Below the pieces are notes generated by a model. The model saw only the letters and a list, made by a program, of their open reading frames with translations, made no database searches and was not told the origin of the DNA. Positions 56,166 to 64,000 of a DNA stretch of 64,000 nucleotides are shown here, in pieces (the first letter of the stretch is position 1; the number at the start of each line of letters is the position of its first letter). Both the position numbers and the translations under genes were made by a program. The stretch spans positions 219,940 through 283,939 of the forward strand of contig JAQVCA010000001.1 in the NCBI GenBank assembly GCA_028690035.1, read 5' to 3'. The DNA is from Comamonas sp. (GTDB lineage: Bacteria; Pseudomonadota; Gammaproteobacteria; Burkholderiales; Burkholderiaceae_C).

Positions 56166-57971
56166 ATGAGCTATACCAAAGCAAATATCACCAAGCGCAA
56201 ATTTGACGTGGTCATCGTCGGCGCCGGCGGCTCGGGCCTGCGTGCCGCGATTGAGTTGTCCAAAGCAGGCCTGTCTGTGGCCTCCTTGTCCAAAGTGTTC
56301 CCCACCCGCTCGCACACTGTGGCAGCGCAAGGTGGCGTATCCGCTTCGCTGGGCAACATGAGCGACGACAACTGGCACTACCACTTCTACGACACCATCA
56401 AGGGCGGCGACTGGCTCTCCGACCAAGATGCCGTGGAATTCATGTGCCGCGAAGCACCCAAGGTGGTGGTTGAGCTGGAACACTTTGGCATGCCGTTCGA
56501 CCGCAACCCCGACGGCACCATCTACCAGCGCCCCTTCGGCGGCCACACCGCCAACTACGGTGAAAAGCCCGTGCAACGTGCTTGCGCTGCCGCTGACCGT
56601 ACCGGTCACGCCATGTTGCACACGCTCTACCAAAAGAACGTGGCCTACAAGACCAACTTCTTCGTCGAATGGATGGCGCTGGACCTGATCCGCAACACCC
56701 AAGGCGACGTAGTGGGCGTGACCGCCATTGAGCTGGAAACCGGCGACCTGTACGAGCTGCACGCCAAAGCGGTGCTGCTGGCCACCGGCGGTGCTGGCCG
56801 TATTTTCCAAGCCTCGACCAACGCCTTCATCAACACCGGTGACGGTTTGGGTATGGCCGCTCGCGCAGGCATCCCGCTGCAAGACCTGGAGTTCTGGCAG
56901 TTCCACCCCACTGGCGTTGCTGGTGCTGGCGTGCTGCTGACCGAAGGCTGCCGCGGCGAAGGCGCTATTCTGTTGAACAGCGAAGGCGAGCGCTTCATGG
57001 AGCGTTACGCACCTACCCTGAAGGACTTGGCACCGCGCGACTTCGTGTCGCGCTCCATGGACCAGGAAATCAAAGAAGGTCGTGGCTGCGGTCCCAACAA
57101 GGACTACATCCTGATGAAGCTGGACCACCTGGGTGCCGAAACCATCCGCAAGCGTCTGCCTTCGGTGGAAGAGATTGGCCACAACTTTGCCAACGTGGAC
57201 ATCACCAAGGAACCCATCCCCGTGGTGCCCACCATCCACTACCAAATGGGCGGTATCCCTACCAACATCCACGGTCAAGTGGTCACCTGGGACGGCGAGA
57301 AGAACAACGTTGTCAACGGTCTGTACGCGGTGGGCGAATGTGCTGCAGTGTCGGTGCACGGCGCCAACCGTCTGGGCACCAACTCGCTGCTGGACCTGCT
57401 GGTGTTTGGTAAATCCGCTGGTAAGCACATCACTTCTTACGTCAAAGACTTTGGCGAACACAAAGAAGTGCCTGCCAACGGCAGCGAGCGCACGCTGGAG
57501 CGCCTCAACCAACTGGACAATTCCAAAGAAGGCATCTACGCGCAAGACTTGGCTGGCGACATCCGCCAAACCATGCAACAGCACGCTGGCGTGTTCCGTA
57601 CACAAAAAAGCATGGACGAAGGCGTGGCCAAGATTGCCGAAATCCGCAAGCGCGTCGGTGGCGTTACCTTGGCCGACAAGTCCAAAGTGTGGAACACCGC
57701 CCGCATGGAAGCGCTGGAAGTGGACAACCTGATCGAAGTGGCCCAAGCCACCATGGTGTCGGCCGCAGCCCGCAAGGAATGCCGTGGCGCACACACTGTG
57801 TACGACTACGAGCACCCTGCCGACCACGCCGAATTCCCCCTGGGTCGTAACGACAAAGAGTGGCTCAAGCACACCCTGTGGCACAGCGCCACCAACAGCC
57901 TGACCTACAAGCCCGTGAACATGAAGCCCCTGACGGTGGAAAGCATTCCGCCCAAAGTGCGCACGTTCTAA
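56166..57971 (+). CDS. sdhA: Succinate dehydrogenase flavoprotein subunit
   Basis: The 601 residues bind FAD (VIVGAGGSGLRAAIELSKAG), with the covalently flavinylated histidine in RSHTVAAQGG and the active-site arginine region in HGANRLGTNSLLD. It oxidises succinate to fumarate and feeds the quinone pool. Confidence 0.97.
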   Translation: MSYTKANITKRKFDVVIVGAGGSGLRAAIELSKAGLSVASLSKVFPTRSHTVAAQGGVSASLGNMSDDNWHYHFYDTIKGGDWLSDQDAVEFMCREAPKVVVELEHFGMPFDRNPDGTIYQRPFGGHTANYGEKPVQRACAAADRTGHAMLHTLYQKNVAYKTNFFVEWMALDLIRNTQGDVVGVTAIELETGDLYELHAKAVLLATGGAGRIFQASTNAFINTGDGLGMAARAGIPLQDLEFWQFHPTGVAGAGVLLTEGCRGEGAILLNSEGERFMERYAPTLKDLAPRDFVSRSMDQEIKEGRGCGPNKDYILMKLDHLGAETIRKRLPSVEEIGHNFANVDITKEPIPVVPTIHYQMGGIPTNIHGQVVTWDGEKNNVVNGLYAVGECAAVSVHGANRLGTNSLLDLLVFGKSAGKHITSYVKDFGEHKEVPANGSERTLERLNQLDNSKEGIYAQDLAGDIRQTMQQHAGVFRTQKSMDEGVAKIAEIRKRVGGVTLADKSKVWNTARMEALEVDNLIEVAQATMVSAAARKECRGAHTVYDYEHPADHAEFPLGRNDKEWLKHTLWHSATNSLTYKPVNMKPLTVESIPPKVRTF

Positions 57972-58010
57972 GCGCTTTTTGTTTCACGCAGCTTTTAAGA
58001 GAAGAACACC

Positions 58011-58715
58011 ATGCTACGCACCTTCAAAATTTACCGTTACGACCCGGACAAAGATTCCAAGCCCTACATGCAAACCGTGCAAGTAGAGCTGGATGGCCAC
58101 GAGCGCATGCTGCTCGATGCCCTGGTCAAACTCAAGAAGATGGACCCCACCATTGCGTTTCGCCGCTCCTGCCGCGAAGGCGTGTGCGGTTCGGATGCCA
58201 TGAACATCAACGGCAAGAACGGCCTGGCCTGCCTGACGAACATGAACACCTTGAAGGGTGACATCGTCTTGAAGCCCCTGCCCGGCCTGCCCGTGATCCG
58301 CGACCTGATCGTGGACATGACGCAGTTCTTCAAGCAGTACCACTCCATCAAGCCCTACCTGCAAAGCGACATCTACGCCGCTGAAGACAAAGAGCGCCTG
58401 CAGTCGCCCGAAGAGCGCGAAGAGCTCAACGGCCTGTACGAGTGCATCTTGTGCGCCAGCTGCTCAACCAGCTGCCCTTCGTTCTGGTGGAACCCCGACA
58501 AGTTCGTCGGCCCCGCTGGCTTGCTGCAGGCCTACCGCTTCATCGCCGACAGCCGCGATACCGCCACTGGCGAGCGTCTGGACAATCTGGAAGACCCCTA
58601 TCGTCTGTTCCGCTGCCACACCATCATGAACTGCGTGGATGTGTGCCCCAAGGGCCTCAAGCCCGCTAAGGCCATCGGCAAGATCAAGGAATTGGTCGCC
58701 CGCCGCACGATTTAA
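58011..58715 (+). CDS. sdhB: Succinate dehydrogenase iron-sulfur subunit
   Basis: The 234 residues carry three clusters: 2Fe-2S ([12 protein letters not shown], later CL), 4Fe-4S ([12 protein letters not shown]) and 3Fe-4S ([14 protein letters not shown]). It passes electrons from SdhA to the membrane subunits. Confidence 0.97.
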   Translation: MLRTFKIYRYDPDKDSKPYMQTVQVELDGHERMLLDALVKLKKMDPTIAFRRSCREGVCGSDAMNINGKNGLACLTNMNTLKGDIVLKPLPGLPVIRDLIVDMTQFFKQYHSIKPYLQSDIYAAEDKERLQSPEEREELNGLYECILCASCSTSCPSFWWNPDKFVGPAGLLQAYRFIADSRDTATGERLDNLEDPYRLFRCHTIMNCVDVCPKGLKPAKAIGKIKELVARRTI

Positions 58716-58718
58716 GCC

Positions 58719-59006
58719 ATGAGTGCAGCTCACACGCTGCTCGAGGAACGTGAACGCAACCTGCTTCGCTGGCGCAGCCGGCGGGGCTTGGTAGAAAACG
58801 ATCTGTTCATCGAGCAGTTTTTTACAACTTATGGCACCCAACTCACACAACGCCATGCGACCGGTCTGTCGGCATTGATGGAGTTGGGAGACAACGATTT
58901 GATGGATCTCTTCCTGCGCCGCAAAGAGCCACAGGGTGATCTGGATATCGCCGAAGTGCATGAAGTGCTGGCCATGGTGCGCAAACCCGTACCACCGGCA
59001 CCCTAA
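58719..59006 (+). CDS. sdhE: Succinate dehydrogenase FAD assembly factor
   Basis: The 95-residue SdhE/Sdh5 protein has the functional RGLVEND motif (RGxxE) within [16 protein letters not shown]. It promotes covalent FAD attachment to SdhA. It starts 3 bases after the sdhB stop. Confidence 0.93.
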   Translation: MSAAHTLLEERERNLLRWRSRRGLVENDLFIEQFFTTYGTQLTQRHATGLSALMELGDNDLMDLFLRRKEPQGDLDIAEVHEVLAMVRKPVPPAP

Positions 59007-59047
59007 AAAAACCAGCCGATTGGCACAACCCTGAAGGAAAGTTGGAA

Positions 59048-60358
59048 ATGAAACTCGCTGACAACAAAGCCACCCTATCGTTTAGCAACGGCGCTCCCAG
59101 CATTGATCTGCCGGTGTACCAAGGCACCGTAGGCCCGGACGTCATCGACATCCGCAAGCTGTATGGCCAATCGGGCATGTTCACCTATGACCCGGGCTTT
59201 TTGTCCACAGCGGCCTGCCAGTCGGCCATCACCTACATCGATGGCGACAAGGGCGAACTGCTGTACCGTGGCTACCCCATCGAACAGCTGGCCAAGAATT
59301 GCAACTTCCTGGAAACCTGCTACCTGCTGCTGTACGGTGAGCTGCCCAACGCACAGCAAAAGACCGACTTCGAAAACCGCGTGACCCAGCACACGATGGT
59401 CAACGAACAAATGCAGTTCTTCCTGCGTGGCTTCCGTCGCGATGCCCACCCCATGGCCGTACTGACCGGTCTGGTGGGCGGCATGTCGGCCTTCTACCAC
59501 GACAGCACCGACATCCACAACGCCGAGCACCGCGAAATTGCCGCTATCCGCTTGATCGCCAAGATGCCCACCCTGGTGGCCATGGCCTACAAGTACGGCA
59601 TGGGCCAGCCCTACATGTACCCGAAGAACGACCTGTCCTACGCAGGCAACTTCATGCGCATGATGTTCGGCAACCCTTGCGAAGAGTACAAGGTCAACCC
59701 CGTGGTCGAGCGCGCTCTGGACCGCATCTTCATCCTGCACGCTGACCACGAGCAAAACGCTTCGACCTCCACCGTGCGTCTGTGCGGCTCGTCGGGCACC
59801 AACCCCTTTGCTGCCATTTCTGCTGGCGTGGCCTGCCTGTGGGGCCCTGCCCATGGCGGCGCCAATGAGGCTTGCCTGAACATGCTGGAGCACATCCAGG
59901 CCAACGGCGGCATCGCCAAGGTGGGCGAGTTCATGGAGCAGGTCAAGGACAAGAACAGCGGCGTCAAGCTCATGGGCTTTGGCCACCGCGTGTACAAGAA
60001 CTATGACCCCCGCGCCAAGCTGATGCAAGAAACCTGCAACGAAATCCTGTCCGAGCTGGGTCTGGAAAACGACCCCATGTTCGCTCTGGCCAAGAAGCTG
60101 GAAAAGATTGCTCTGGAAGACGACTACTTCGTCCAGCGCAAGCTCTACCCCAACGTGGACTTCTACTCTGGCATCGTGCAACGCGCCATCGGTATCCCAG
60201 TGAACCTGTTCACCGGCATCTTCGCTCTGGCACGTACCGTGGGCTGGATTGCACAGCTGAACGAACAAATGGGTGACCCCGAGTACAAGATCGGCCGTCC
60301 CCGCCAGCTGTTCACCGGCGCCGCTACCCGCGACGTCAAGCCGCTGAACCAGCGTTGA
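59048..60358 (+). CDS. gltA: Citrate synthase
   Basis: Type II hexameric citrate synthase of 436 residues. Active-site histidines appear in [15 protein letters not shown] and [14 protein letters not shown], with the catalytic aspartate near the C-terminal [12 protein letters not shown] 59048 follows AAGGAAAG; the track starts two codons earlier at TTG. It is the last gene of sdhCDAB-sdhE-gltA. Confidence 0.96.
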   Translation: MKLADNKATLSFSNGAPSIDLPVYQGTVGPDVIDIRKLYGQSGMFTYDPGFLSTAACQSAITYIDGDKGELLYRGYPIEQLAKNCNFLETCYLLLYGELPNAQQKTDFENRVTQHTMVNEQMQFFLRGFRRDAHPMAVLTGLVGGMSAFYHDSTDIHNAEHREIAAIRLIAKMPTLVAMAYKYGMGQPYMYPKNDLSYAGNFMRMMFGNPCEEYKVNPVVERALDRIFILHADHEQNASTSTVRLCGSSGTNPFAAISAGVACLWGPAHGGANEACLNMLEHIQANGGIAKVGEFMEQVKDKNSGVKLMGFGHRVYKNYDPRAKLMQETCNEILSELGLENDPMFALAKKLEKIALEDDYFVQRKLYPNVDFYSGIVQRAIGIPVNLFTGIFALARTVGWIAQLNEQMGDPEYKIGRPRQLFTGAATRDVKPLNQR

Positions 60359-60399
60359 TCGCCATGGACTGGCACACCACCACGGTGTTGCCAGCCAGC

Positions 60400-60430
60400 A
60401 AAAAGCCCGCTCCCCTGAGCGGGCTTTTTT
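60400..60430 (+). terminator. Rho-independent terminator after gltA
   Basis: AAAGCCCGCTC/GAGCGGGCTTTTTT with a four-base loop, 42 bases after the gltA stop. It closes the sdh-gltA operon. Confidence 0.95.
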
Positions 60431-60450
60431 ATGCGCATGCTCATTATTTT

Positions 60451-60540
60451 TATAGCTGGCATCGCTTGCCTGTATTTGATTTCAGATATAAAAACCTCTG
60501 AAAACCATAAATGACAAGCGTAAGCAGCTCTCTTTTTAAA
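60451..60540. repeat. Dispersed palindromic repeat, copy 6
   Basis: The arms ATAGCTGGCATCGCTTGCC and ACAAGCGTAAGCAGCTCTC flank an AT-rich core. It lies between the gltA terminator and the nitroreductase stop codon, which it touches. Confidence 0.8.
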
Positions 60541-61198
60541 AGCCCTGCAGCTGTCCCCATTCGGCAAACTCAGCGCGTTCGGTGCGCAGCGCGTTGATCG
60601 GCGCCTGCACATCCTCATAGCCCAGCGCTACGGCACAGGCCAGGGTGTAGGGCTCGGGGATCTGCAACTGCGCACGCAACAGCGGCGTGTAGCGGCGCCA
60701 GAAGCCTTGCGCACAGGTGGCCAAACCCTCTTCAGCGGCGCGCAGCATGAGCGATTGCAAATAGATGCCCACATCCAGCCATTGCGGCTGGCCCATGCGC
60801 GCATCAATAAACACAAACACCCCCACCGGAGCACCAAACAGCTGGGCGTTTTTGGCCAGCTGCTGCAGACGCCCGGCTTTGTCTTCGCGGGGAATGCCGA
60901 TGCAGCGGTACAGCTCCTCGCCATTGACGAAGCGGCGCGTGCGGTACGGCTCCCACAGGCTGGGCGGGTAGGAGGCCACATCCTCTTGCGGGGCCGACTG
61001 CGACTGAGCCCGCACCTGGGCCAGCAGATCGGCCAAGGGCTGGCCGGTGATCGCGACCACCCGCCAGGGCTGCAGGTTGCCACCCGAGGCGGCCAGCGCC
61101 GCATCCTGCAGCAGCTGTTGCACCAACGAGGTGCTGGGCACCTGTGCGGTAAAAGCACGCACCGAACGGCGCGCGCGCAGGGCTTGGGAAACGTCCAT
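60536..61198 (-). CDS. Nitroreductase family protein
   Basis: The 220-residue FMN-dependent oxidoreductase has RRSVRAFTAQ at the N-terminus, the FMN site ASGGNLQPWRVVAI and the C-terminal ALGYEDVQAP. The substrate is not known. ATG 61198 follows GGAGAAG; the track starts five codons earlier. It lies just after cysE on the same strand. Confidence 0.9.
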   Translation of the reverse strand: MDVSQALRARRSVRAFTAQVPSTSLVQQLLQDAALAASGGNLQPWRVVAITGQPLADLLAQVRAQSQSAPQEDVASYPPSLWEPYRTRRFVNGEELYRCIGIPREDKAGRLQQLAKNAQLFGAPVGVFVFIDARMGQPQWLDVGIYLQSLMLRAAEEGLATCAQGFWRRYTPLLRAQLQIPEPYTLACAVALGYEDVQAPINALRTERAEFAEWGQLQGF

Positions 61199-61234
61199 GG
61201 GCATCTTCTCCATCGTCGAAATATCAACCAGTAT

Positions 61235-62107
61235 TTACTTGCCAAGAATTTGGTCGATGCGATCTTTTTCAAAGCGCTGCTGACGCTCGCTGGCGCACGG
61301 CATGCAGTCGGCATCGATCTTGGCAGACAGCTTTTCCAGCACCTGCCACAGCAGCTGCAGCTGCTGCTCGTGCGTAGCGGCACCATCGGCCAGACTGCGC
61401 ATGGCCTGGGTGACGGGGTCTTCCATTTGGGTCACACCGTACGCGGCAAATGCCGGAGCCTCAGGGGGCGCAGCGCTGGCCACGGCTGCCGCCACATGCG
61501 CTGCCGCGGCAGCAGCGGCCTGGGCCTGGGTCTGTGGCCCCACCACGGGCTCTTGCTCTTGCAGATGGGCCACATCGGCGCTTTCATCGGGCTTGGACAT
61601 GATGATGCGTGCTGGGATGCCCACGGCCGTCGCCCCAGCGGGCACAGGCTTGAGCACCACGGCATTGGAGCCAATTTTGGCGCCGTCGCCCACCTCAAAG
61701 CCGCCCAACACCTTGGCGCCAGCGGCCACCACCACATTGCGCCCCAGGGTGGGATGGCGCTTGGCGCCCTTGTACAGCGAGGTGCCGCCCAGCGTGACGC
61801 CGTGGTAAATGGTGCAACCATCGCCGACCACGGCGGTTTCACCAATCACCACGCCCATGCCGTGGTCGATAAAGACGCGCTCGCCAATCACCGCACCGGG
61901 GTGGATTTCAATGCCGGTGAGCCAGCGCCCGATGTGCGAGACAAAACGGCCCAGCCACTTCAGGCCGTGTGTCCAGCACCAGTGCGCGGAGCGATGCCAC
62001 CAGATGGCGTGCAGACCGGGGTAGCAGGTGATGACTTCCCAGGTGCTGCGCGCGGCAGGATCGCGCTCAAGAATGCATTGGATGTCGGAACGCAGGCGTG
62101 AAAACAT
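61235..62107 (-). CDS. cysE: Serine O-acetyltransferase
   Basis: Makes O-acetylserine for cysteine synthesis. The 290 residues contain the helical N-terminus and a left-handed beta-helix ([39 protein letters not shown]) with catalytic His/Asp. Beyond about residue 185 there is an unusual long tail, alanine-rich ([14 protein letters not shown]) and then charged, about 100 residues. The start at 62107 ([13 protein letters not shown]) is the normal one. Confidence 0.94.
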   Translation of the reverse strand: MFSRLRSDIQCILERDPAARSTWEVITCYPGLHAIWWHRSAHWCWTHGLKWLGRFVSHIGRWLTGIEIHPGAVIGERVFIDHGMGVVIGETAVVGDGCTIYHGVTLGGTSLYKGAKRHPTLGRNVVVAAGAKVLGGFEVGDGAKIGSNAVVLKPVPAGATAVGIPARIIMSKPDESADVAHLQEQEPVVGPQTQAQAAAAAAAHVAAAVASAAPPEAPAFAAYGVTQMEDPVTQAMRSLADGAATHEQQLQLLWQVLEKLSAKIDADCMPCASERQQRFEKDRIDQILGK

Positions 62108-62170
62108 TCGAATTGGGTGCAAAGCGCAGAGGATGGACAAAGTGCGGAAAACCGCGACGGGGTGGGCAGT

Positions 62171-62998
62171 TTAGTGGTTGGGTGGCTGGCTTTGCAGCAT
62201 GGCCTTGGCAATTCCACGCAGGATGTGGATTTCTTCCAGGCTGGGCTGGGCGCGGTTGAACAGCTGGTTGAGCCGGGGCATGAGCTTTTTGGGCGCGGCC
62301 GGATCCAGAAACCCCACATGCTCCAGCGCCTGCTGCCAATGCGCCAGCATGCCTGCCAGTTGCTGCGCATCGGCGCGCTGCGTGCTGGCCGTGGGCAGTG
62401 GCTGTGCAAAGCCCCCCAGCGCCTGGCGCCATTCGTAAGCAATCAACTGGATGGCTGCGCCCAGATTGAGCGAGCCAAACTGCGGATTGCTGGGAATCGT
62501 CAGCGCCACATGGCAACGGTACACATCCTCGTTGGCCATGCCAAAGCGCTCGCAGCCAAAGAGCAGGCCGACGCCAGTTTCTGTGGCTCCGGCGTTGGCC
62601 TCATCCGTAGAATTTTGAACAAAATCGGCCTCTAGCGCTTGTCCAGCTTGCGCAAGCAGCTCCTTTTTTTGTATTGCATAGCGCCAAGATTGCACCAAGG
62701 CCTCAAAGTGGACGCGCGGCGTGCTGGTGGGGGGGCCAAAGTCGCGCGGCGTCATGGCGGTGGCGCACAGGTGGCTGATGCCATCGAGCGCTTCATCCAG
62801 GGTATCGACGATGCGGGCGTTGTGCAGCACGTCCAAAGCCCCACTGGCACGCTGGATGGTTTCTTCGCGCCGCAGCACATTCGCCCAGCGCGGGCGCACC
62901 AGCACCAGATCGTCAAAGCCCATGGTTTTCATGGCGCGCGCTGCCGCCCCCACGTTGCCAGCATGGCTGGTTTCAATCAGAACAAAACGAGTTTTCAT
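62171..62998 (-). CDS. trmJ: tRNA/rRNA methyltransferase, TrmJ type
   Basis: SPOUT 2'-O-methyltransferase, expected to modify position 32 of tRNA. The 275 residues have the start FVLIETSHAGNVGAAARAMK, the motif LLFGCERFGM and the knot SLNLGAAIQLIAYEWRQALG. Residues around 109-127 (LLAQAGQALEADF) are encoded by a compact copy of the dispersed repeat. ATG 62998 gives MKTRFVLIE; the track starts three codons earlier. Confidence 0.9.
   Translation of the reverse strand: MKTRFVLIETSHAGNVGAAARAMKTMGFDDLVLVRPRWANVLRREETIQRASGALDVLHNARIVDTLDEALDGISHLCATAMTPRDFGPPTSTPRVHFEALVQSWRYAIQKKELLAQAGQALEADFVQNSTDEANAGATETGVGLLFGCERFGMANEDVYRCHVALTIPSNPQFGSLNLGAAIQLIAYEWRQALGGFAQPLPTASTQRADAQQLAGMLAHWQQALEHVGFLDPAAPKKLMPRLNQLFNRAQPSLEEIHILRGIAKAMLQSQPPNH
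62616..62671. repeat. Compact dispersed repeat inside trmJ
   Basis: CTCTAGCGCTTG and CTTGCGCAAGCAGCTCC are facing arms of the dispersed repeat with almost no core, inserted in frame in trmJ just before the conserved FGCERFGM motif. Confidence 0.6.
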
Positions 62999-63217
62999 GG
63001 CAAACAAAATAGCCCAGCAAAAAACTGGGCAAGGCAGTTAGAATTTCGCCCCTATTGTCGCTGTCCGCATCGTCGCAGCGACCGACCTGTTCTTCATCCC
63101 CGCAGCCAGCGGTGTGTTCCACCCGCACGTTCATAAGATTTGCCTGTCGCCCTGTCTGCCGACCAGAAAGGGGGCCAGGTGGGCATATGGCCCTGGCTGC
63201 ATACATTTGCACCACTT

Positions 63218-64000
63218 ATGTCGTCCAACCTGCACCCCATGCTCAACGTGGCCATCAAGGCCGCCCGCGCCGCTGGCGCCATCATCAACCGCGCCGCACT
63301 GGACATCGAATCTGTACGCGTGGCCCAAAAGCAGGTCAACGACTTTGTCACCGAAGTCGATCGCGCTGCCGAAGAAGCCATCATTTCCACCCTGCTCACG
63401 GCCTACCCCGGCCACGGCATCCTGGCCGAGGAGTCGGGCAATGAACACGGTGCGAAAAATTCCGACTACGTCTGGATCATCGACCCGCTGGACGGCACGA
63501 CCAACTTCATCCACGGCTTCCCCGTGTACTGCGTGAGCATCGCCCTGGCCTTCAAGGGCAAGATTGAACATGCCGTGGTCTATGACCCCACGCGCAACGA
63601 CCTGTTTACGGCTACCCGTGGCCGTGGTGCTTTCTTGAACGAGCGCCGCATTCGCGTCTCCAAACGCACACAGCTCAAGGATTGCCTGATTTCCACGGGC
63701 TTCCCCTTCCGCCCTGGCGATAATTTCCGCGCCTATATGCGCATGTTTGCCGAGATCACCCAGCGCACCGCTGGTGTGCGTCGCCCCGGCGCTGCGGCGC
63801 TGGATCTGGCTTATGTGGCCGCTGGCTTTTGCGATGGTTTCTTTGAAACCGGCCTGTCTATCTGGGATGTGGCCGCCGGCAGCCTGCTGGTCACCGAAGC
63901 CGGTGGCCTGATCGGCAACTTCACCGGCGAAGCCGATTTCTTGGAACAGCGCGAGTGTCTGGCAGGCAATCCGCGTGCTTACGGCCAGCTGGTGGGCATC
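63218..64000 (+). CDS. suhB: Inositol-1-monophosphatase (C-terminus beyond window)
   Basis: Translated by hand, since it has no stop in the window: 261 codons in frame to base 64000. It starts [20 protein letters not shown]. The metal motifs are [25 protein letters not shown] and [15 protein letters not shown], all typical of the Mg2+-dependent IMPase family. SuhB also takes part in rRNA transcription in E. coli. Near-complete; only the last few residues are missing. Divergent from trmJ across about 220 bases that hold no other clear signal. Confidence 0.95.
   Translation, partial: MSSNLHPMLNVAIKAARAAGAIINRAALDIESVRVAQKQVNDFVTEVDRAAEEAIISTLLTAYPGHGILAEESGNEHGAKNSDYVWIIDPLDGTTNFIHGFPVYCVSIALAFKGKIEHAVVYDPTRNDLFTATRGRGAFLNERRIRVSKRTQLKDCLISTGFPFRPGDNFRAYMRMFAEITQRTAGVRRPGAAALDLAYVAAGFCDGFFETGLSIWDVAAGSLLVTEAGGLIGNFTGEADFLEQRECLAGNPRAYGQLVGI

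Noticed and set aside
56160-57884. 574-codon minus-strand ORF opposite sdhA
   Set aside because: The sdhA frame has complete flavoprotein motifs; the antisense protein has no recognisable fold and is compositionally odd.

Overview
The window looks like chromosome of a betaproteobacterium of the order Burkholderiales, most likely family Comamonadaceae. The evidence is the GC-rich coding sequence, the gene neighbourhoods (ilvBNC-pssA-leuA, dnaG-rpoD, flhDC, mdh/gntR/sdhCDAB-sdhE-gltA, and an ECF sigma factor followed by DUF3619, DUF3106 and RDD genes), and a roughly 95-bp intergenic repeat ending in AGCTGCTAGCGCTT-type arms that I associate with this family. The genus cannot be fixed from the sequence alone.

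Layout: (1) 1-2016 is accessory. It is AT-rich at the left edge and carries two attC-like recombination sites, two very small cassette ORFs and a long minus-strand ORF of unknown function (442 codons, open at the window edge) that the ORF track omits. I read it as a gene-cassette array without an integrase (CALIN-like), pointing left. (2) 2162-5500 holds a LysR regulator, a scar zone with a 14-fold hexanucleotide repeat and a 70-bp duplicated piece of the LysR gene, and a Na/Pi cotransporter-family gene. (3) 5533-9029 holds housekeeping genes on the minus strand: a periplasmic peptidyl-prolyl isomerase, bolA, yciB, msrB and a penicillin-binding endopeptidase. (4) 9099-17155 is a branched-chain amino acid block: ilvB, ilvN, ilvC, pssA, then two unlike 2-isopropylmalate synthases preceded by a short leader peptide with three CTA leucine codons and a terminator hairpin, which looks like classical attenuation. 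(5) 17457-21202 (plus) holds an ECF sigma factor, DUF3619, DUF3106, RDD, diacylglycerol kinase and a LOG-family gene. (6) 21446-27274 (minus) holds rpoD, dnaG and flhDC. (7) 27653-41230 is mixed metabolism: a sulfurtransferase, a DMT exporter, tRNA-Val, a YgiQ radical SAM protein, a DODA-type dioxygenase, a Rieske oxygenase, a PII protein, NAD synthetase, a PhnD-like lipoprotein with a GGDEF enzyme, an HpaI aldolase and a TRAP binding protein. (8) 41410-48506 holds the isoprenoid genes dxs and ispA with xseB, two tRNA-Gly and a SWIM/SNF2 helicase. (9) 48665-60358 is a TCA-cycle block: acnB, a hypothetical exported protein, a CitE-like lyase and mdh, divergent from gntR-sdhCDAB-sdhE-gltA. (10) 60536-64000 holds a nitroreductase, cysE, trmJ and the start of suhB.

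Most of the window is core metabolism. The parts most worth following up are the cassette array with its unknown gene, the leucine attenuator, the NAD synthetase whose glutaminase triad appears lost, the two genes that have absorbed a dispersed repeat in frame, and the PhnD-like/GGDEF pair.
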